Shown here one piece after another: positions 1-7,954 of a stretch of DNA of 32,180 nucleotides. Numbering within the stretch: position 1 is the stretch's first letter; each line of letters opens with the position of its first letter. The notes beneath the pieces are model-generated. The model saw only the letters and a program-made list of their open reading frames with translations. It was not told where the DNA came from and ran no database searches. The DNA lies in NCBI GenBank assembly GCA_021787855.1, contig JAJYLI010000009.1, positions 1 to 32,180 on the forward strand, given 5' to 3'. Origin of the DNA: a bacterium. GTDB lineage: Bacteria > Gemmatimonadota > Gemmatimonadetes > Gemmatimonadales > JACORV01. Made by a program: the position numbers and the translations under genes.

Positions 1-1
1 G

Positions 2-493
2 CCGGCGGCCCGGCAGCTCGCGGCGGCGCTGGCCGGCCGCGGCGCCGCGGCCGGCACCGCGGCGTTGCTCGAGGAGCGGCGGATCCTGGCCGGGTTCCCG
101 CGGCTCGGCGCGGAGATTGACGAACGCACCCTGCCCCAGGAGGTGCGGCTCGACCAGCTCGGCGCCGTGTCCTACACCAAGGGCTGCTACCTGGGGCAGG
201 AAACCGTCGCGCGCGCGCACTTCCGCGGCCACGTCAACCACGCGCTCGCCGGCCTCGCGCTGGAACGCGAGCCGGCGGCGCTGCCCCTGGCGGCGGTCGA
301 AGGCGAGCGCGCGGTGGGCCGGGTCACGAGCGCCTGCTGGTGGCCGGCGGGCGGGCACTGGGCCGCGCTGGCGATGCTCAAGGCCAGCCTCGCGCCGGGC
401 GACCGCGTGCGGCTCGCCGACGGGACCACCGCCGCGGTGCGGGCGCTGCCCTGGGAGCCCCCCCCTCTCCCCCCGGGCGCGGCGGCTCCGTGA
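2..493 (+). CDS. ygfZ: YgfZ/GcvT-like folate-binding protein, 3' part
   Basis: The gene runs in from the left edge; only about the last 163 residues are present, and the frame stays open back to base 2. It carries the YgfZ signature KGCYLGQE near the middle of the visible part, followed by a C-terminal barrel-like domain resembling the end of GcvT/YgfZ proteins. YgfZ (COG0354) is a tetrahydrofolate-binding protein that supports assembly or repair of certain Fe-S enzymes; the Cys of the signature is important for that role. A TTG at 65 could be taken for a start, but the coding pattern and family length (about 300 residues) say the true start lies outside the window. The stop overlaps the GTG of the next gene (GTGA), so the two are probably co-transcribed. 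Family call firm, exact role inferred. Confidence 0.85.
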   Translation, partial: PAARQLAAALAGRGAAAGTAALLEERRILAGFPRLGAEIDERTLPQEVRLDQLGAVSYTKGCYLGQETVARAHFRGHVNHALAGLALEREPAALPLAAVEGERAVGRVTSACWWPAGGHWAALAMLKASLAPGDRVRLADGTTAAVRALPWEPPPLPPGAAAP

Positions 494-1518
494 GAGTCCT
501 CGTCACCGGGGGCACCGGCCTGGTCGGACGGCACGTCATCGCCGCGCTCGCCCGCCGCGGCGAGCGGATCCGCGCGCTGGCGCGCAGCGACGCCGCCGCG
601 GCCGCGCTCGCGGCGCTCGGCGCCGAGGTGGCGCGCGGCGATCTGTCGGACGAGGCCGCCCTGGACCGCGCCGCCGCCGGCTGCGACGCCGTGGTGCATA
701 CCGCAGCCACCGTGTTGAGCCGGCGCCCCTGGGCCGACTGGCGGGCCGTCAACGTGCTGGGCAGCGAGCGCGTCGCCACCAGCACGGCCCGGGCCGGCGC
801 GCGCCTGGTGCACCTCTCGTCGGTCGCCGTGTACGGCGGCCGCCTCGCCCGCCGCAGCGCGACCCCCCTCGACGAGGCCTTCGACCTGGAGCGCGCCGCC
901 ACGCCCCGCGATCCCTACGCGCGCTCCAAGCGCGAGGCCGAGCTGGCGGTGTGGCGGGTGGCGCAGGCCACCGGCCTGGTGGCGACGGCGCTGCGGCCGT
1001 GCGTCATCTACGGCGAGGGCGACCGCCACTTCTCCCCGCGGGTGGCCCGCGTGGTGCGCCGCGGGCTGGTCCCGCTCATCGGCGACGGCACCAACCGGCT
1101 CAGCGTGGTGTACGCCGGCAACGTCGCCGCCGCGGTCCTCGCGGCGCTGGATCACCCGGAGCACCCGGGCCCGTTCAACGTGACCAACGACGCCGACCTC
1201 ACCCTGCGCGAGTTCGTGACGCACTTCGCGGCCGGGCTCGGCGTGCGCCCGCGCTTCATCCCCATCCCGCGCCGCCTCGCCCGGAGCGTGGCGAAGGCGG
1301 GCGACGCCGCGCTGGCCCTGCTCCAGCCGCGCGCCGCCCTGGTGGGGATGCGCGAGGCCGTGCAGTTCCTGAGCGGCGACAATCCCTTCCGCTCAGACCG
1401 CGCGGAACGCGAGCTGGGCTGGCGGCCGGTCGCGGCCGCCGCGGAGGCCGTGGAGCGAACCGCCGCCTCGTTCCGCGGCGACGGCCGCCGCGCCGCTGGC
1501 GGGTCTCCGGCCCCCTGA
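490..1518 (+). CDS. NAD(P)-dependent epimerase/dehydratase (extended SDR)
   Basis: A 342-residue protein starting at the GTG that overlaps the upstream stop. The N-terminus is a Rossmann dinucleotide site (VLVTGGTGLVGRHV, G-x-x-G-x-x-G). The catalytic segment has SSVAVYGG followed by DPYARSKREAE, giving the YxxxK pair of extended short-chain dehydrogenases, and then LRPCVIYGEGD, a typical NDP-sugar epimerase/dehydratase or 3-beta-HSD-like motif. The C-terminal part (FNVTNDADLTLREF, ELGWRP) is the substrate domain seen in sugar epimerases. The substrate cannot be read from sequence; sugar nucleotide, sterol-like or dihydroflavonol-type substrates are all possible. It is followed directly by a strong hairpin that ends the transcript. 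The longer reading from an ATG at 340 would overlap ygfZ by 150 bases and lacks family support. Confidence 0.85.
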   Translation: MRVLVTGGTGLVGRHVIAALARRGERIRALARSDAAAAALAALGAEVARGDLSDEAALDRAAAGCDAVVHTAATVLSRRPWADWRAVNVLGSERVATSTARAGARLVHLSSVAVYGGRLARRSATPLDEAFDLERAATPRDPYARSKREAELAVWRVAQATGLVATALRPCVIYGEGDRHFSPRVARVVRRGLVPLIGDGTNRLSVVYAGNVAAAVLAALDHPEHPGPFNVTNDADLTLREFVTHFAAGLGVRPRFIPIPRRLARSVAKAGDAALALLQPRAALVGMREAVQFLSGDNPFRSDRAERELGWRPVAAAAEAVERTAASFRGDGRRAAGGSPAP

Positions 1519-1524
1519 AAACAC

Positions 1525-1552
1525 GAAGACCCGGAGCAAGCTCCGGGTCTTC
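1525..1552. terminator. Hairpin terminator between convergent genes
   Basis: GAAGACCCGGAG (1525-1536) pairs perfectly with CTCCGGGTCTTC (1541-1552) around a CAAG loop. It sits 6 bases after the SDR stop and 24 bases from the 3' end of the convergent lipoprotein gene, so it can serve both strands. There is no long T-run on either side. Confidence 0.75.
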
Positions 1553-1575
1553 GCGCCCTTCGCGAGCCGCTCGGC

Positions 1576-1776
1576 TTACATGCCCTTCTTCGCCGGCGCC
1601 GGAGCAGCGGGCGCAGCGTGCGCCGACTCGGCGGCAGCAGGCTTCGTCGTGTCGGTCGGCGCGGCGGCCGGCGCGGGCGCAGCAGCTGGGGTCTGGGTTT
1701 CAGCCGGGGGCGCCGCTTCCTTCTTCGCGCACGCCATCAGACCGAGGACCGCAACTGCCAGGAACAGGCGCTTCAT
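1576..1776 (-). CDS. Small Ala/Pro-rich lipoprotein
   Basis: A 66-residue protein with a textbook lipoprotein signal: MKR, a hydrophobic core, and the lipobox LMAC with the acylated Cys at residue 16. The mature part is only about 50 residues, low in complexity and dominated by Ala, Pro and Thr with a few Lys, so it is probably an unstructured tether or spacer on the membrane or outer membrane. The start is well supported: the minus strand has AAGGAGA four bases before the ATG. It stands alone, with its own promoter candidate at 1859-1886 and a terminator shared with the convergent SDR gene. Function unknown; no catalytic motif is present. Confidence 0.75.
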   Translation of the reverse strand: MKRLFLAVAVLGLMACAKKEAAPPAETQTPAAAPAPAAAPTDTTKPAAAESAHAAPAAPAPAKKGM

Positions 1777-1858
1777 CGAATCTCCTTATGCTAAACGAAC
1801 TCTCAGCGGATCACACCTCGAAGCCATGCGCCGCTGACGCCGGCCTCGACCGGCGCCA

Positions 1859-1886
1859 AAGCTATCCAAACCCCCTGCGCTGTCAA
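1859..1886 (-). promoter_or_regulatory. Promoter for the small lipoprotein gene
   Basis: On the minus strand a perfect TTGACA (1881-1886) is followed after 16 bases by TAGCTT (1859-1864). Transcription would start near 1852, giving a leader of about 75 nt that contains the AAGGAGA ribosome binding site. Confidence 0.5.
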
Positions 1887-1995
1887 GAGTTTCCGCCGCT
1901 CCGCCGGCACCGCTGTTCGCACCAAAACGTGTCACCCGACGCCCCCACACGCGCCGCGCCTCACCCCGCCAGGCGCCCCGCTCCCAGGCGCCGAC

Positions 1996-2022
1996 GCAAC
2001 CGATTGCGCCGCAATGGGTTGC
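1996..2022. promoter_or_regulatory. 27-bp dyad, operator-like
   Basis: GCAACC-g-ATTGCG-c-CGCAAT-g-GGTTGC is symmetric around base 2009 except for one mismatched pair. It lies about 35 bases upstream of the promoter candidate for the AAA+ gene. The AT content of the arms and lack of a loop suit a DNA-binding dimer better than an RNA hairpin. The cognate regulator is unknown. Confidence 0.45.
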
Positions 2023-2055
2023 ACAGCCATGCCGGCGTGGCCGACGCGCGACGGC

Positions 2056-2084
2056 TTGAATGCCGAGCAACGGGGTACGATATC
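2056..2084 (+). promoter_or_regulatory. Promoter candidate for the AAA+ gene, possibly leaderless
   Basis: TTGAAT (2056-2061) is followed by TACGAT (2076-2081), and by GATATC (2079-2084) at 17-base spacing. TACGAT ends 8 bases before the ATG at 2090, which would place the first transcribed base at or next to the start codon. No Shine-Dalgarno sequence is visible before that ATG, which agrees with a leaderless message. Confidence 0.4.
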
Positions 2085-2089
2085 CCGTC

Positions 2090-3559
2090 ATGACCAAACC
2101 AGAGACCCTCGGCGACCTCGCGCAAACGGAGTGGGGCGCCGACGAGCGCCGCCGGCGCACCGTCAAGGACGAGATGCGCGCCAACCTGCTGTGCCGCCTC
2201 GAGGCGGAGCAGCCGGTCTTCCCGGGGATCGTGGGCTTCGACGACACGGTGGTGCCCCAGATCGTCAACGCGATCCTCTCCCGCCACAACTTCATCCTGC
2301 TCGGCCTCCGGGGCCAGGCGAAGTCGCGGATCGTGCGCGGCCTGATGACGCTGCTGGACGAGGAGGTGCCGATCCTGGCGGGCAGCGAGGTGAACGACGA
2401 TCCGTTCGCGCCGATCTCCAAGTACGGGCGGACGCTGGTGGAGGAGCAGGGCGACCGGGCGCCGATCGCGTGGCTGCCGCGGGTCCAGCGCTACGTGGAG
2501 AAGCTGGCGACGCCGGACGTGACCATCGCGGACATCATCGGCGACGTGGATCCCATCAAGGCGGCGCGCGGGGGCCACCTGCTCTCGGACGAGCTGACGA
2601 TCCACTACGGCCTGCTGCCGCGGGCCAACCGGGGCGTCTTCGCCATCAACGAGCTGCCGGATCTGGCGGCGAAGATCCAGGTGGGTCTGTTCAACATCAT
2701 GCAGGAGGGGGACGTCCAGATCAAAGGCTACCCGATCCGGATGTCGCTGGACGTGTGCCTGGTGTTCACCGCGAACCCCGAGGACTACACGGCGCGGGGC
2801 AAGATCATCACGCCGCTCAAGGACCGGATCGGGTCGGAGATCATGACGCACTATCCCCGCACGCTGGACGTCGGGATGGCGATCACCGGCCAGGAGGCGT
2901 GGCTGGAGCGGGGCGGGCGGCCGGTGGTGATCCCGGACTTCATCGCGGAGATCGTGGAGCGGGTGGCCTTCGAGGCGCGCGGCGACAAGCGGGTGGACAA
3001 GCGCTCCGGGGTGAGCCAGCGGCTGCCCATCTCGGTGCTGGAGAACGTGGTGTCGAACGCCGAGCGCCGCGCGACGCGCACCCGCGAGCGGTCCATCGTG
3101 CCGCGGGTGTCGGACATCTACGCCGCGCTGCCGGCCATCACGGGCAAGCTGGAGCTGGAGTACGAGGGCGAGCTGCAGGGCGCGGAGACCATCGCGCGGG
3201 AGCTGATCCGGCGGGCGGCGGGCGCGACGTTCGACGAGCGGGTCGGTGGCGCCAACGTGGACGACATCGTGCACTGGTTCGACGAGGGCGGGGCGTTGAA
3301 GGTGTCGCACGACGAGCGCTCCGACACGCTGCTCAAGGGCTTCGCGGTCGTGCCGGGCCTGCTGGATCTCGTGACAGCCACGGGGCTGGCGAAGCGCAAG
3401 GACCCGGGGACCGCGGTCGCCGGCTGCGAGCTGGTGCTGGAGGGCCTGGCGGCCGAGCGGCGCATCGCGCGCAGCGAGGAGGCGGGCTACACGCGGGCGC
3501 GGCCCGACCGCCCGGGGCCATCCTTCCCCCGAGGCGGACCGGGCCCGGCTCTGGCCTGA
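2090..3559 (+). CDS. ChlI/MoxR-like AAA+ ATPase (Rv0958-like)
   Basis: A 489-residue AAA+ protein of the magnesium-chelatase-I/MoxR branch. Walker A is GLRGQAKS (72-79, Lys78). The Walker B position reads FAINELPDL (Asn187-Glu188), with Asn where most AAA+ proteins have Asp; as I recall, the actinobacterial Rv0958-type group shares this. Sensor 1 is VFTANPEDY and an arginine-finger-like segment PLKDRIGSEI follows. The C-terminal helical domain extends to about residue 450, and the last 35 residues are Pro/Arg-rich. Such ATPases work with a vWA-domain partner to remodel or insert a cofactor in a client protein; the likely partner is the gene at 5723. An ATG ten codons upstream (2060) is possible, but 2090 fits the promoter. 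Client unknown. Confidence 0.85.
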   Translation: MTKPETLGDLAQTEWGADERRRRTVKDEMRANLLCRLEAEQPVFPGIVGFDDTVVPQIVNAILSRHNFILLGLRGQAKSRIVRGLMTLLDEEVPILAGSEVNDDPFAPISKYGRTLVEEQGDRAPIAWLPRVQRYVEKLATPDVTIADIIGDVDPIKAARGGHLLSDELTIHYGLLPRANRGVFAINELPDLAAKIQVGLFNIMQEGDVQIKGYPIRMSLDVCLVFTANPEDYTARGKIITPLKDRIGSEIMTHYPRTLDVGMAITGQEAWLERGGRPVVIPDFIAEIVERVAFEARGDKRVDKRSGVSQRLPISVLENVVSNAERRATRTRERSIVPRVSDIYAALPAITGKLELEYEGELQGAETIARELIRRAAGATFDERVGGANVDDIVHWFDEGGALKVSHDERSDTLLKGFAVVPGLLDLVTATGLAKRKDPGTAVAGCELVLEGLAAERRIARSEEAGYTRARPDRPGPSFPRGGPGPALA

Positions 3560-3595
3560 CCAGAGGTCAGAGACGCGGATCACCAGATTTCAGAG

Positions 3596-3671
3596 CAGTC
3601 GCCAGACGCCAGGTTGCCAGCGGTTCCCAGTTGCCGGACTTGGCAACTGGCAACTTGGCGTCTGGCAACCA
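3596..3671. repeat. Intergenic repeat, copy A
   Basis: GCCAGACGCCAGGTTGCCAG (3601-3620) pairs with CTGGCAACTTGGCGTCTGGC (3647-3666) with a single G-U position, and an inner CAGTTGCC/GGCAACTG hairpin (3628-3649) competes with it. The same words recur at 4326-4471 and 13631-13690. The copy lies between the AAA+ gene and the kinase-like gene. Confidence 0.7.
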
Positions 3672-3684
3672 ATCTTAGGGTGCC

Positions 3685-4320
3685 ATGGCGGTCATCACCA
3701 TCACCCGGCAGTATGGCGCCGGCGGCTCACGGGTGGCGCGGCTCGTGGCCGAGCGCCTGGGCTGGACGGTGATCGACAACGAATTCGTGAGCGAGGTTTC
3801 CCGGCTGGCCGGCCTGCCCCCGGAGGCGGTCGCGGCCCGCGAGGAGCGCGCGCCCTCGCTGCTGGAGCTGCTGGGCCGGGCGCTGGCCATCTCGGCCCCC
3901 GAGCTGTTCGTCCCCGCCGCGACTCCGGAGGCCGGTCCCGACGAAGAGGCCCTGATCCGCGTCACCCAACGGGTGATCGCCGAGGCGGCCGCGCACGGCC
4001 GGGTGGTGCTCGTCGGGCACGGCGCGCACGCGTACCTCGGAGGCCCGCGCGACGCGCCCGATTCGCTTCACGCCTACGTCGTGGCGCCCCGCGAGGTTCG
4101 CGCGCGGACCATCGCCGAGCGGGACGCCCTGGCGCCCCACGAAGCGGCCCACAAGGTCGATGCGGTGGATCGCGGGCGCGAGCGGTATCTCGAGCGCTAC
4201 TACCAGCGTCGGCGCGATGACGCGGCCACCTACCATCTGGTCGTGAATACCGCCTGGCTGGGTTACGAAGGGGCCGCCGAGCTGATCGTGGAGGCGGCCC
4301 GGAAACGGCGGCTTGTCTGA
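3685..4320 (+). CDS. Cytidylate kinase-like family protein
   Basis: A 211-residue P-loop protein beginning ITITRQYGAGGSRVARLVAE, the nucleotide-binding loop typical of the cytidylate-kinase-like family (PF13189-type), followed by VIDNEFVSEV. Later segments VVLVGHGAHAYL and Arg-rich RARTIAERD ... RGRERYLERYY resemble the lid and Arg ligands of CMP kinases. Members of this family are not the housekeeping Cmk, and their substrate is mostly unproven; phosphorylation of a nucleotide or another small molecule is inferred. The start is the ATG at 3685, preceded by AGGG five bases upstream. The gene is bracketed by copies A and B of the intergenic repeat and sits between the AAA+ gene and an opposite-strand MFS gene, suggesting it was inserted there. 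Confidence 0.75.
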   Translation: MAVITITRQYGAGGSRVARLVAERLGWTVIDNEFVSEVSRLAGLPPEAVAAREERAPSLLELLGRALAISAPELFVPAATPEAGPDEEALIRVTQRVIAEAAAHGRVVLVGHGAHAYLGGPRDAPDSLHAYVVAPREVRARTIAERDALAPHEAAHKVDAVDRGRERYLERYYQRRRDDAATYHLVVNTAWLGYEGAAELIVEAARKRRLV

Positions 4321-4325
4321 GACAT

Positions 4326-4471
4326 CAGTTGCCAGACGCCATGTCACCCGGTGTTGCCAGTTCGGAGTGATCGGAAGGCGGACGAGTTGCCCGTCGCTGC
4401 AGCGGGTCTGGTACCGCCGGACTGGCAACTGGTGACCACGGGCAACTTGCCGTCCGGGGACTGGCTACCGG
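4326..4471. repeat. Intergenic repeat, copy B
   Basis: It starts with CAGTTGCCAGACGCCA (4326-4341), 15 of 16 bases identical to 3596-3611 in the same orientation. It contains GTTGCCAG (4353-4360), ACTGGCAACTGG (4421-4432) and the inverted pair AGTTGCCCG (4385-4393)/CGGGCAACT (4439-4447). The right end reaches the last codons of the leftward MFS gene. Confidence 0.6.
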
Positions 4472-5682
4472 AGCAGCGGCACCTCGGGCACCCGCCGCCA
4501 CACGATCAGCGCGGCGGCCGAGCACACCAGGCCGCCGATTGCCGCCGCGGCGGGGGCGCCCAGCCGCTCCGCCACCCATCCCATCTGGTAGGCGCCCAGC
4601 GGGGCCATCCCCGTGAACATCAGGGTGTAGAACCCCATCACCCGGCCGCGCAACGCGTCGGGCACGATCGTCTGCAGCAGCGTGTTCGTGACCGCGGTGT
4701 TCAGGATGATCGCCCCCCCGCTGAGCGGCAGGATGGCGAGGGCCACCGGAAACCACGGCGTTACCGCGAACGCCGCGATCGCCAGGCCGAGGATCGGCCC
4801 CGTCCACAGCAGCAACCGGCCCTTGCGGATGCGGGGGCCGTAGGCCGCCAGGCCCAGCGCCGCCGCCACCGCGCCGACGCCCACCGCGGCCATGAGGACG
4901 CCGAGCCCGGTGGCCCCCACCCGCAGCACGTCGCGCGCGAAGACCGGCATCATGACCAGGTACGGAAAGCCGAAGACGCTGACCACCGCCATCATCGCGA
5001 CCAGCGCCAGCACGCGGCGGTCGCGCCACACGAACACCGCTCCCTCGCGGAACTGGGCCCACGGGTGCGAGGGCGGCGGCGGCTCGAACCGCGGCAGCCG
5101 CATCATCAGGAGCCCCACGATCACGGCCAGGTACGACACGGCGTCGACCACGTAGCACCAGCCCAGGCCGACCGCGCCGATCAGCACGCCGGCGATGGAG
5201 GGGCCCACCACCCGCGCCGCGTTGAAGGCCGAGGAGTTGAGCGCGATGGCGTTGACCAGGTCCTCCTTGCCCACCAGCTCGACCATGAACGCCTGGCGGG
5301 TCGGCATGTCGAACGCGTTGACGACGCCGAAGAACACCGCGATCCCGGCCATCTCGGCGAAGCTGATCCGGTGCGTGAAGACCAGCACCGCCATGGTCGC
5401 GGTCTGCAGGAGTGACAGCGACTGGGTCAGGATCACCAGCCGGTGCTTGTTCACCCGGTCCGCGAACACCCCGGCCGGCAGCGACAGCAGCAGCACCGGG
5501 AGCGACCCCAGCGCACTCACCAGGCCGACGTAGTAGGGGGAGTCGGTCAGTTCCAGCGCCAGCCATCCCTGCGCGATGATCTGCGCCCAGGTCCCGACGA
5601 GGCTGATGGACTGCCCCGTGAAGAACAGCCGGAAGTTGCGGTGCCGGAGCGACTGGAAGGGCGACGGCGGCGGGGCGGGCAT
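4465..5682 (-). CDS. MFS transporter, EntS-like exporter family (MFS_3)
   Basis: A 405-residue membrane protein with about 12 hydrophobic segments. It opens with FQSLRHRNFRLFFTGQSISLVGTW, the characteristic N-terminus of MFS_3 drug/siderophore exporters, and has the loop motif GVFADRVNKHRL between helices 2 and 3 (G-x-x-x-D-R). Further hallmarks are AFDMPTRQAFMVELVG and LRGRVMGFY near the second half. It would act in the inner membrane as a proton-driven exporter; the substrate is not readable. It is divergent from the vWA gene, with only 40 bases between the starts, and its 3' end lies in repeat copy B. It appears to interrupt the AAA+/vWA pairing. Confidence 0.85.
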   Translation of the reverse strand: MPAPPPSPFQSLRHRNFRLFFTGQSISLVGTWAQIIAQGWLALELTDSPYYVGLVSALGSLPVLLLSLPAGVFADRVNKHRLVILTQSLSLLQTATMAVLVFTHRISFAEMAGIAVFFGVVNAFDMPTRQAFMVELVGKEDLVNAIALNSSAFNAARVVGPSIAGVLIGAVGLGWCYVVDAVSYLAVIVGLLMMRLPRFEPPPPSHPWAQFREGAVFVWRDRRVLALVAMMAVVSVFGFPYLVMMPVFARDVLRVGATGLGVLMAAVGVGAVAAALGLAAYGPRIRKGRLLLWTGPILGLAIAAFAVTPWFPVALAILPLSGGAIILNTAVTNTLLQTIVPDALRGRVMGFYTLMFTGMAPLGAYQMGWVAERLGAPAAAAIGGLVCSAAALIVWRRVPEVPLLR

Positions 5683-5722
5683 TGCCGGAATCTGCGGCCC
5701 CGGTGACCTTACGGGCAGTCCC

Positions 5723-7021
5723 GTGCGCTATACCACGTTCTCCAAGTACCTGGCCCAGCTGGCCGACACGGTCAATCTCCAGGACCTGCTCGACCAGCTC
5801 GCGGACTTCCTGCTGCGCTCGGGGTTCGCGGGCGGCGGGACGCCCCTGTGGGGGGGAAGCGAGGAGGGCGAGGGCGAGGCCGACCGCTCGCTCGACGAGT
5901 TGAAGCGGGCCATCCTCGACGCGCTGCGGGCCACCGGGCAGCTCACGCCCGAGATGCTCAAGGCCCTGCGGGGCGAGAGCACCGGCGATCCGGCCCGGGA
6001 CGCGGAGCTGCAGCGCCAGCTCGCCGAGCTCCTGGACGCCATCGTCCAGGCGCTCATGGAGCAGGGCTACCTCGCCAGCACGGAGGCGCCGCGCATGCCC
6101 GGCGGGCACGAGCTGGTCGAGGGCAGCGAGGGCGAGGCCCGGTCGGCCGCGCAGCAGGTGCACTTCAACCTCACCGAGAAGGGCATTGATTTCCTGGGCT
6201 ACCGCGCGCTGCGGCGGCTCCTGGGCAGCGTCGGCAAGGCGAGCTTCGGCAGCCACGAGACGCCGCACCTGGCGACCGGCGTCGAGACCGAGGCCGCCAG
6301 CAAGCCCTACGAGTTCGGCGACACGATGAACCTCGACGCGATCGCGACCCTCCGCTCGGCCATCGAGCGCGAGGGCCTCGGCGTGCCGCTGAACCTCGAG
6401 TACGAGGACCTGATGGTCCATCAGGCCGAGTACCGCTCCAGCGCGGCCACGGTCCTGCTCCTGGATTGCTCGCACTCCATGATCCTGTACGGCGAGGACC
6501 GCTTCACGCCGGCCAAGAAGGTGGCCCTGGCCCTGACCCACCTGATCCGCACCCAGTTCCCGGGCGACACCCTGCGGGTGGTGCTGTTCCACGATGCCGC
6601 CGAGGAGATCCCGCTGGCGCGCCTGGCCCACGCCCAGGTGGGCCCCTACCACACCAACACGGCCGAAGGGCTGAAGCTGGCGCGCCGGCTGCTGCTGGCG
6701 CAGCGCAAGGACATGCGCCAGATCATCATGATCACCGACGGCAAGCCCTCGGCGCTCACCCTGCCCGACGGCCGCGTGTACGTGAACTCCATGGGGCTGG
6801 ACCCGCGGATCCTCCAGGCCACCTACCGCGAAGTGGCGCTGTGCAAGCGCAGCAACATCCTGATCAACACCTTCATGCTGGCGCGGGACCGGATGCTGGT
6901 GGACTTCGTCAAGAAGGTGTCCGAGATTTGCCGCGGGAAGGCGTACTTCACCTCCACCATGACGCTGGGGCAGTTCATCCTGATGGACTTCATGAAGCGC
7001 AAGACGATGCGGGTGACGTGA
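5723..7021 (+). CDS. vWA-domain protein, partner of the AAA+ ATPase (Rv0959-like)
   Basis: A 432-residue protein from a GTG at 5723, where the recognisable sequence begins ([15 protein letters not shown]). Residues 1-240 are helical and charged, with an acidic Glu/Gly patch near 45-55. Residues about 240-425 form a von Willebrand A domain with a complete MIDAS site: DCSHS at 248-252 and MITDGKPS with Asp339. This is the BchD-like half of ChlI/vWA systems, and its expected ATPase partner is the gene at 2090. Normally the two are adjacent; here they are about 2.2 kb apart with a kinase-like gene and a reverse-strand MFS gene between. The stop overlaps the YggT start. A longer reading from 5576 would run antisense through the MFS start and is not favoured. 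Confidence 0.8.
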   Translation: MRYTTFSKYLAQLADTVNLQDLLDQLADFLLRSGFAGGGTPLWGGSEEGEGEADRSLDELKRAILDALRATGQLTPEMLKALRGESTGDPARDAELQRQLAELLDAIVQALMEQGYLASTEAPRMPGGHELVEGSEGEARSAAQQVHFNLTEKGIDFLGYRALRRLLGSVGKASFGSHETPHLATGVETEAASKPYEFGDTMNLDAIATLRSAIEREGLGVPLNLEYEDLMVHQAEYRSSAATVLLLDCSHSMILYGEDRFTPAKKVALALTHLIRTQFPGDTLRVVLFHDAAEEIPLARLAHAQVGPYHTNTAEGLKLARRLLLAQRKDMRQIIMITDGKPSALTLPDGRVYVNSMGLDPRILQATYREVALCKRSNILINTFMLARDRMLVDFVKKVSEICRGKAYFTSTMTLGQFILMDFMKRKTMRVT

Positions 7022-7587
7022 CGCTGTTCTTCGTGCTGCTGCGCTACACCGTGCTGGCCGCGGCCGGGGTGGCGATCCTGGGCGCGTTCGGCGCGATGGC
7101 GGTCCAGGCCCGCACCATCAATCCGTTCGGCCGCACGGCGCGCCTGATCCGCGGCGTCACCGACCCGCTGCTGCGGCCCATCGAGCGCCGCATCCTCCGG
7201 GCCGGCGGCAACCCGCAGTCCGCGCCGTGGTGGCTGGTGGGCCTGGGGGTCGTGGGCGGGATCGTGCTGGTCAGCGGCGTGGAGTGGCTGGCGGCCCAGG
7301 CCTTCTTCCTCGCCGCCGCGGCGGGCGCGGGCCCCGGGGGCGTGCTCCGGCTGGCGGTGGACTGGGCCTTCGAGCTGGAAATCCTGGCGCTGGTCGTGCG
7401 GGTGATCGGCTCCTGGATCGGCGCGACGCGCTACACGCCGTGGATGCGCCCGTTCGCCTGGCTCACCGAGTGGCTGCTGGCGCCGCTGCGGCGCGTGGTG
7501 CCCCCGCTCGGCATGTTCGACGTCACGCCGCTGGTGGCCTGGCTGATCCTGGAGCTGGCGCGCGGCTACGTGCTCCGCGCTCTGTGA
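7018..7587 (+). CDS. yggT: YggT family membrane protein
   Basis: A 189-residue integral membrane protein starting at a GTG that overlaps the vWA stop (GTGA). It has two repeats of the YggT type, each with a hydrophobic helix followed by a conserved turn and another helix: INPFGRTARLIRGVTDPLLRPIERRI in the first half and TRYTPWMRPFAWLTEWLLAPLRRVVPP in the second. The family is widespread and has been linked to cell-shape, osmotic or division functions, but no biochemical activity is settled. The neighbour downstream is DUF167 (YggU), an association seen in many bacteria, which supports both calls. Confidence 0.85.
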   Translation: MTLFFVLLRYTVLAAAGVAILGAFGAMAVQARTINPFGRTARLIRGVTDPLLRPIERRILRAGGNPQSAPWWLVGLGVVGGIVLVSGVEWLAAQAFFLAAAAGAGPGGVLRLAVDWAFELEILALVVRVIGSWIGATRYTPWMRPFAWLTEWLLAPLRRVVPPLGMFDVTPLVAWLILELARGYVLRAL

Positions 7588-7934
7588 GCGGCGCGGCCGC
7601 CCCCCCACCCCCGGGCGGCGCCGGCGCGCCGGCGGGCGGCTGGTGGCAGGCGACGCCCGACGGCGTGCGGCTCGCCCTGCTGGTCACGCCGCGCGCCTCC
7701 CGCTCCGAGGTGGCGGGCGTGGCCGTGGACCGGCTGCGGGTGCGCCTGGCGGCGCCGCCGGTCGAGGGCGCCGCGAACCAGGAGCTGACCCGCTTCCTCG
7801 CCCACGCCCTGGGCGTGCCCCGCGCCGCCGTCGCGCTGGTCGCCGGGGTGGCGGGCCGGCGCAAGACCGTCCTGGTGCGCGGCGTCCGCCCGGAGGCGGT
7901 GCGGCGGCTGGCGCCCGCCGGACCGCCTGGGTAA
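7584..7934 (+). CDS. yggU: DUF167 family protein (YggU-like)
   Basis: A 116-residue protein whose GTG start overlaps the YggT stop. After a Pro/Gly-rich N-terminal tail of about 20 residues, the DUF167 core is clear: VTPRASRSEV, LRVRLAAPPVEGAANQEL and a final GRRKTVLVRG. The fold is small and alpha/beta; the cellular role is unknown. The N-terminal tail is longer than usual, so a start further downstream is possible, but no better start codon with a binding site is evident. The TAA stop lies inside a TAACTT that could be the -10 element of the metH transcript. Confidence 0.8.
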   Translation: MSGAAAPPPPGGAGAPAGGWWQATPDGVRLALLVTPRASRSEVAGVAVDRLRVRLAAPPVEGAANQELTRFLAHALGVPRAAVALVAGVAGRRKTVLVRGVRPEAVRRLAPAGPPG

Positions 7935-7954
7935 CTTCATTCGACAATTGACCC

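Larger units (their letters stand above)
1777..2089. other. Intergenic regulatory gap of 313 bases
   Basis: No gene is supported here. It separates the leftward lipoprotein gene from the rightward AAA+ gene and holds a sigma-70-like promoter facing left (1859-1886), a 27-bp dyad (1996-2022) and a promoter candidate facing right (2056-2084). It is locally less G+C-rich than the genes on either side. Long reading frames crossing it are antisense or off-frame shadows without family resemblance. Confidence 0.6.

Noticed and set aside
117-2093. A 658-codon plus-strand frame through ygfZ, the SDR gene and the terminator
   Set aside because: Off-frame Arg/Pro/Gly-rich shadow that reads through a clear hairpin terminator and the lipoprotein gene.
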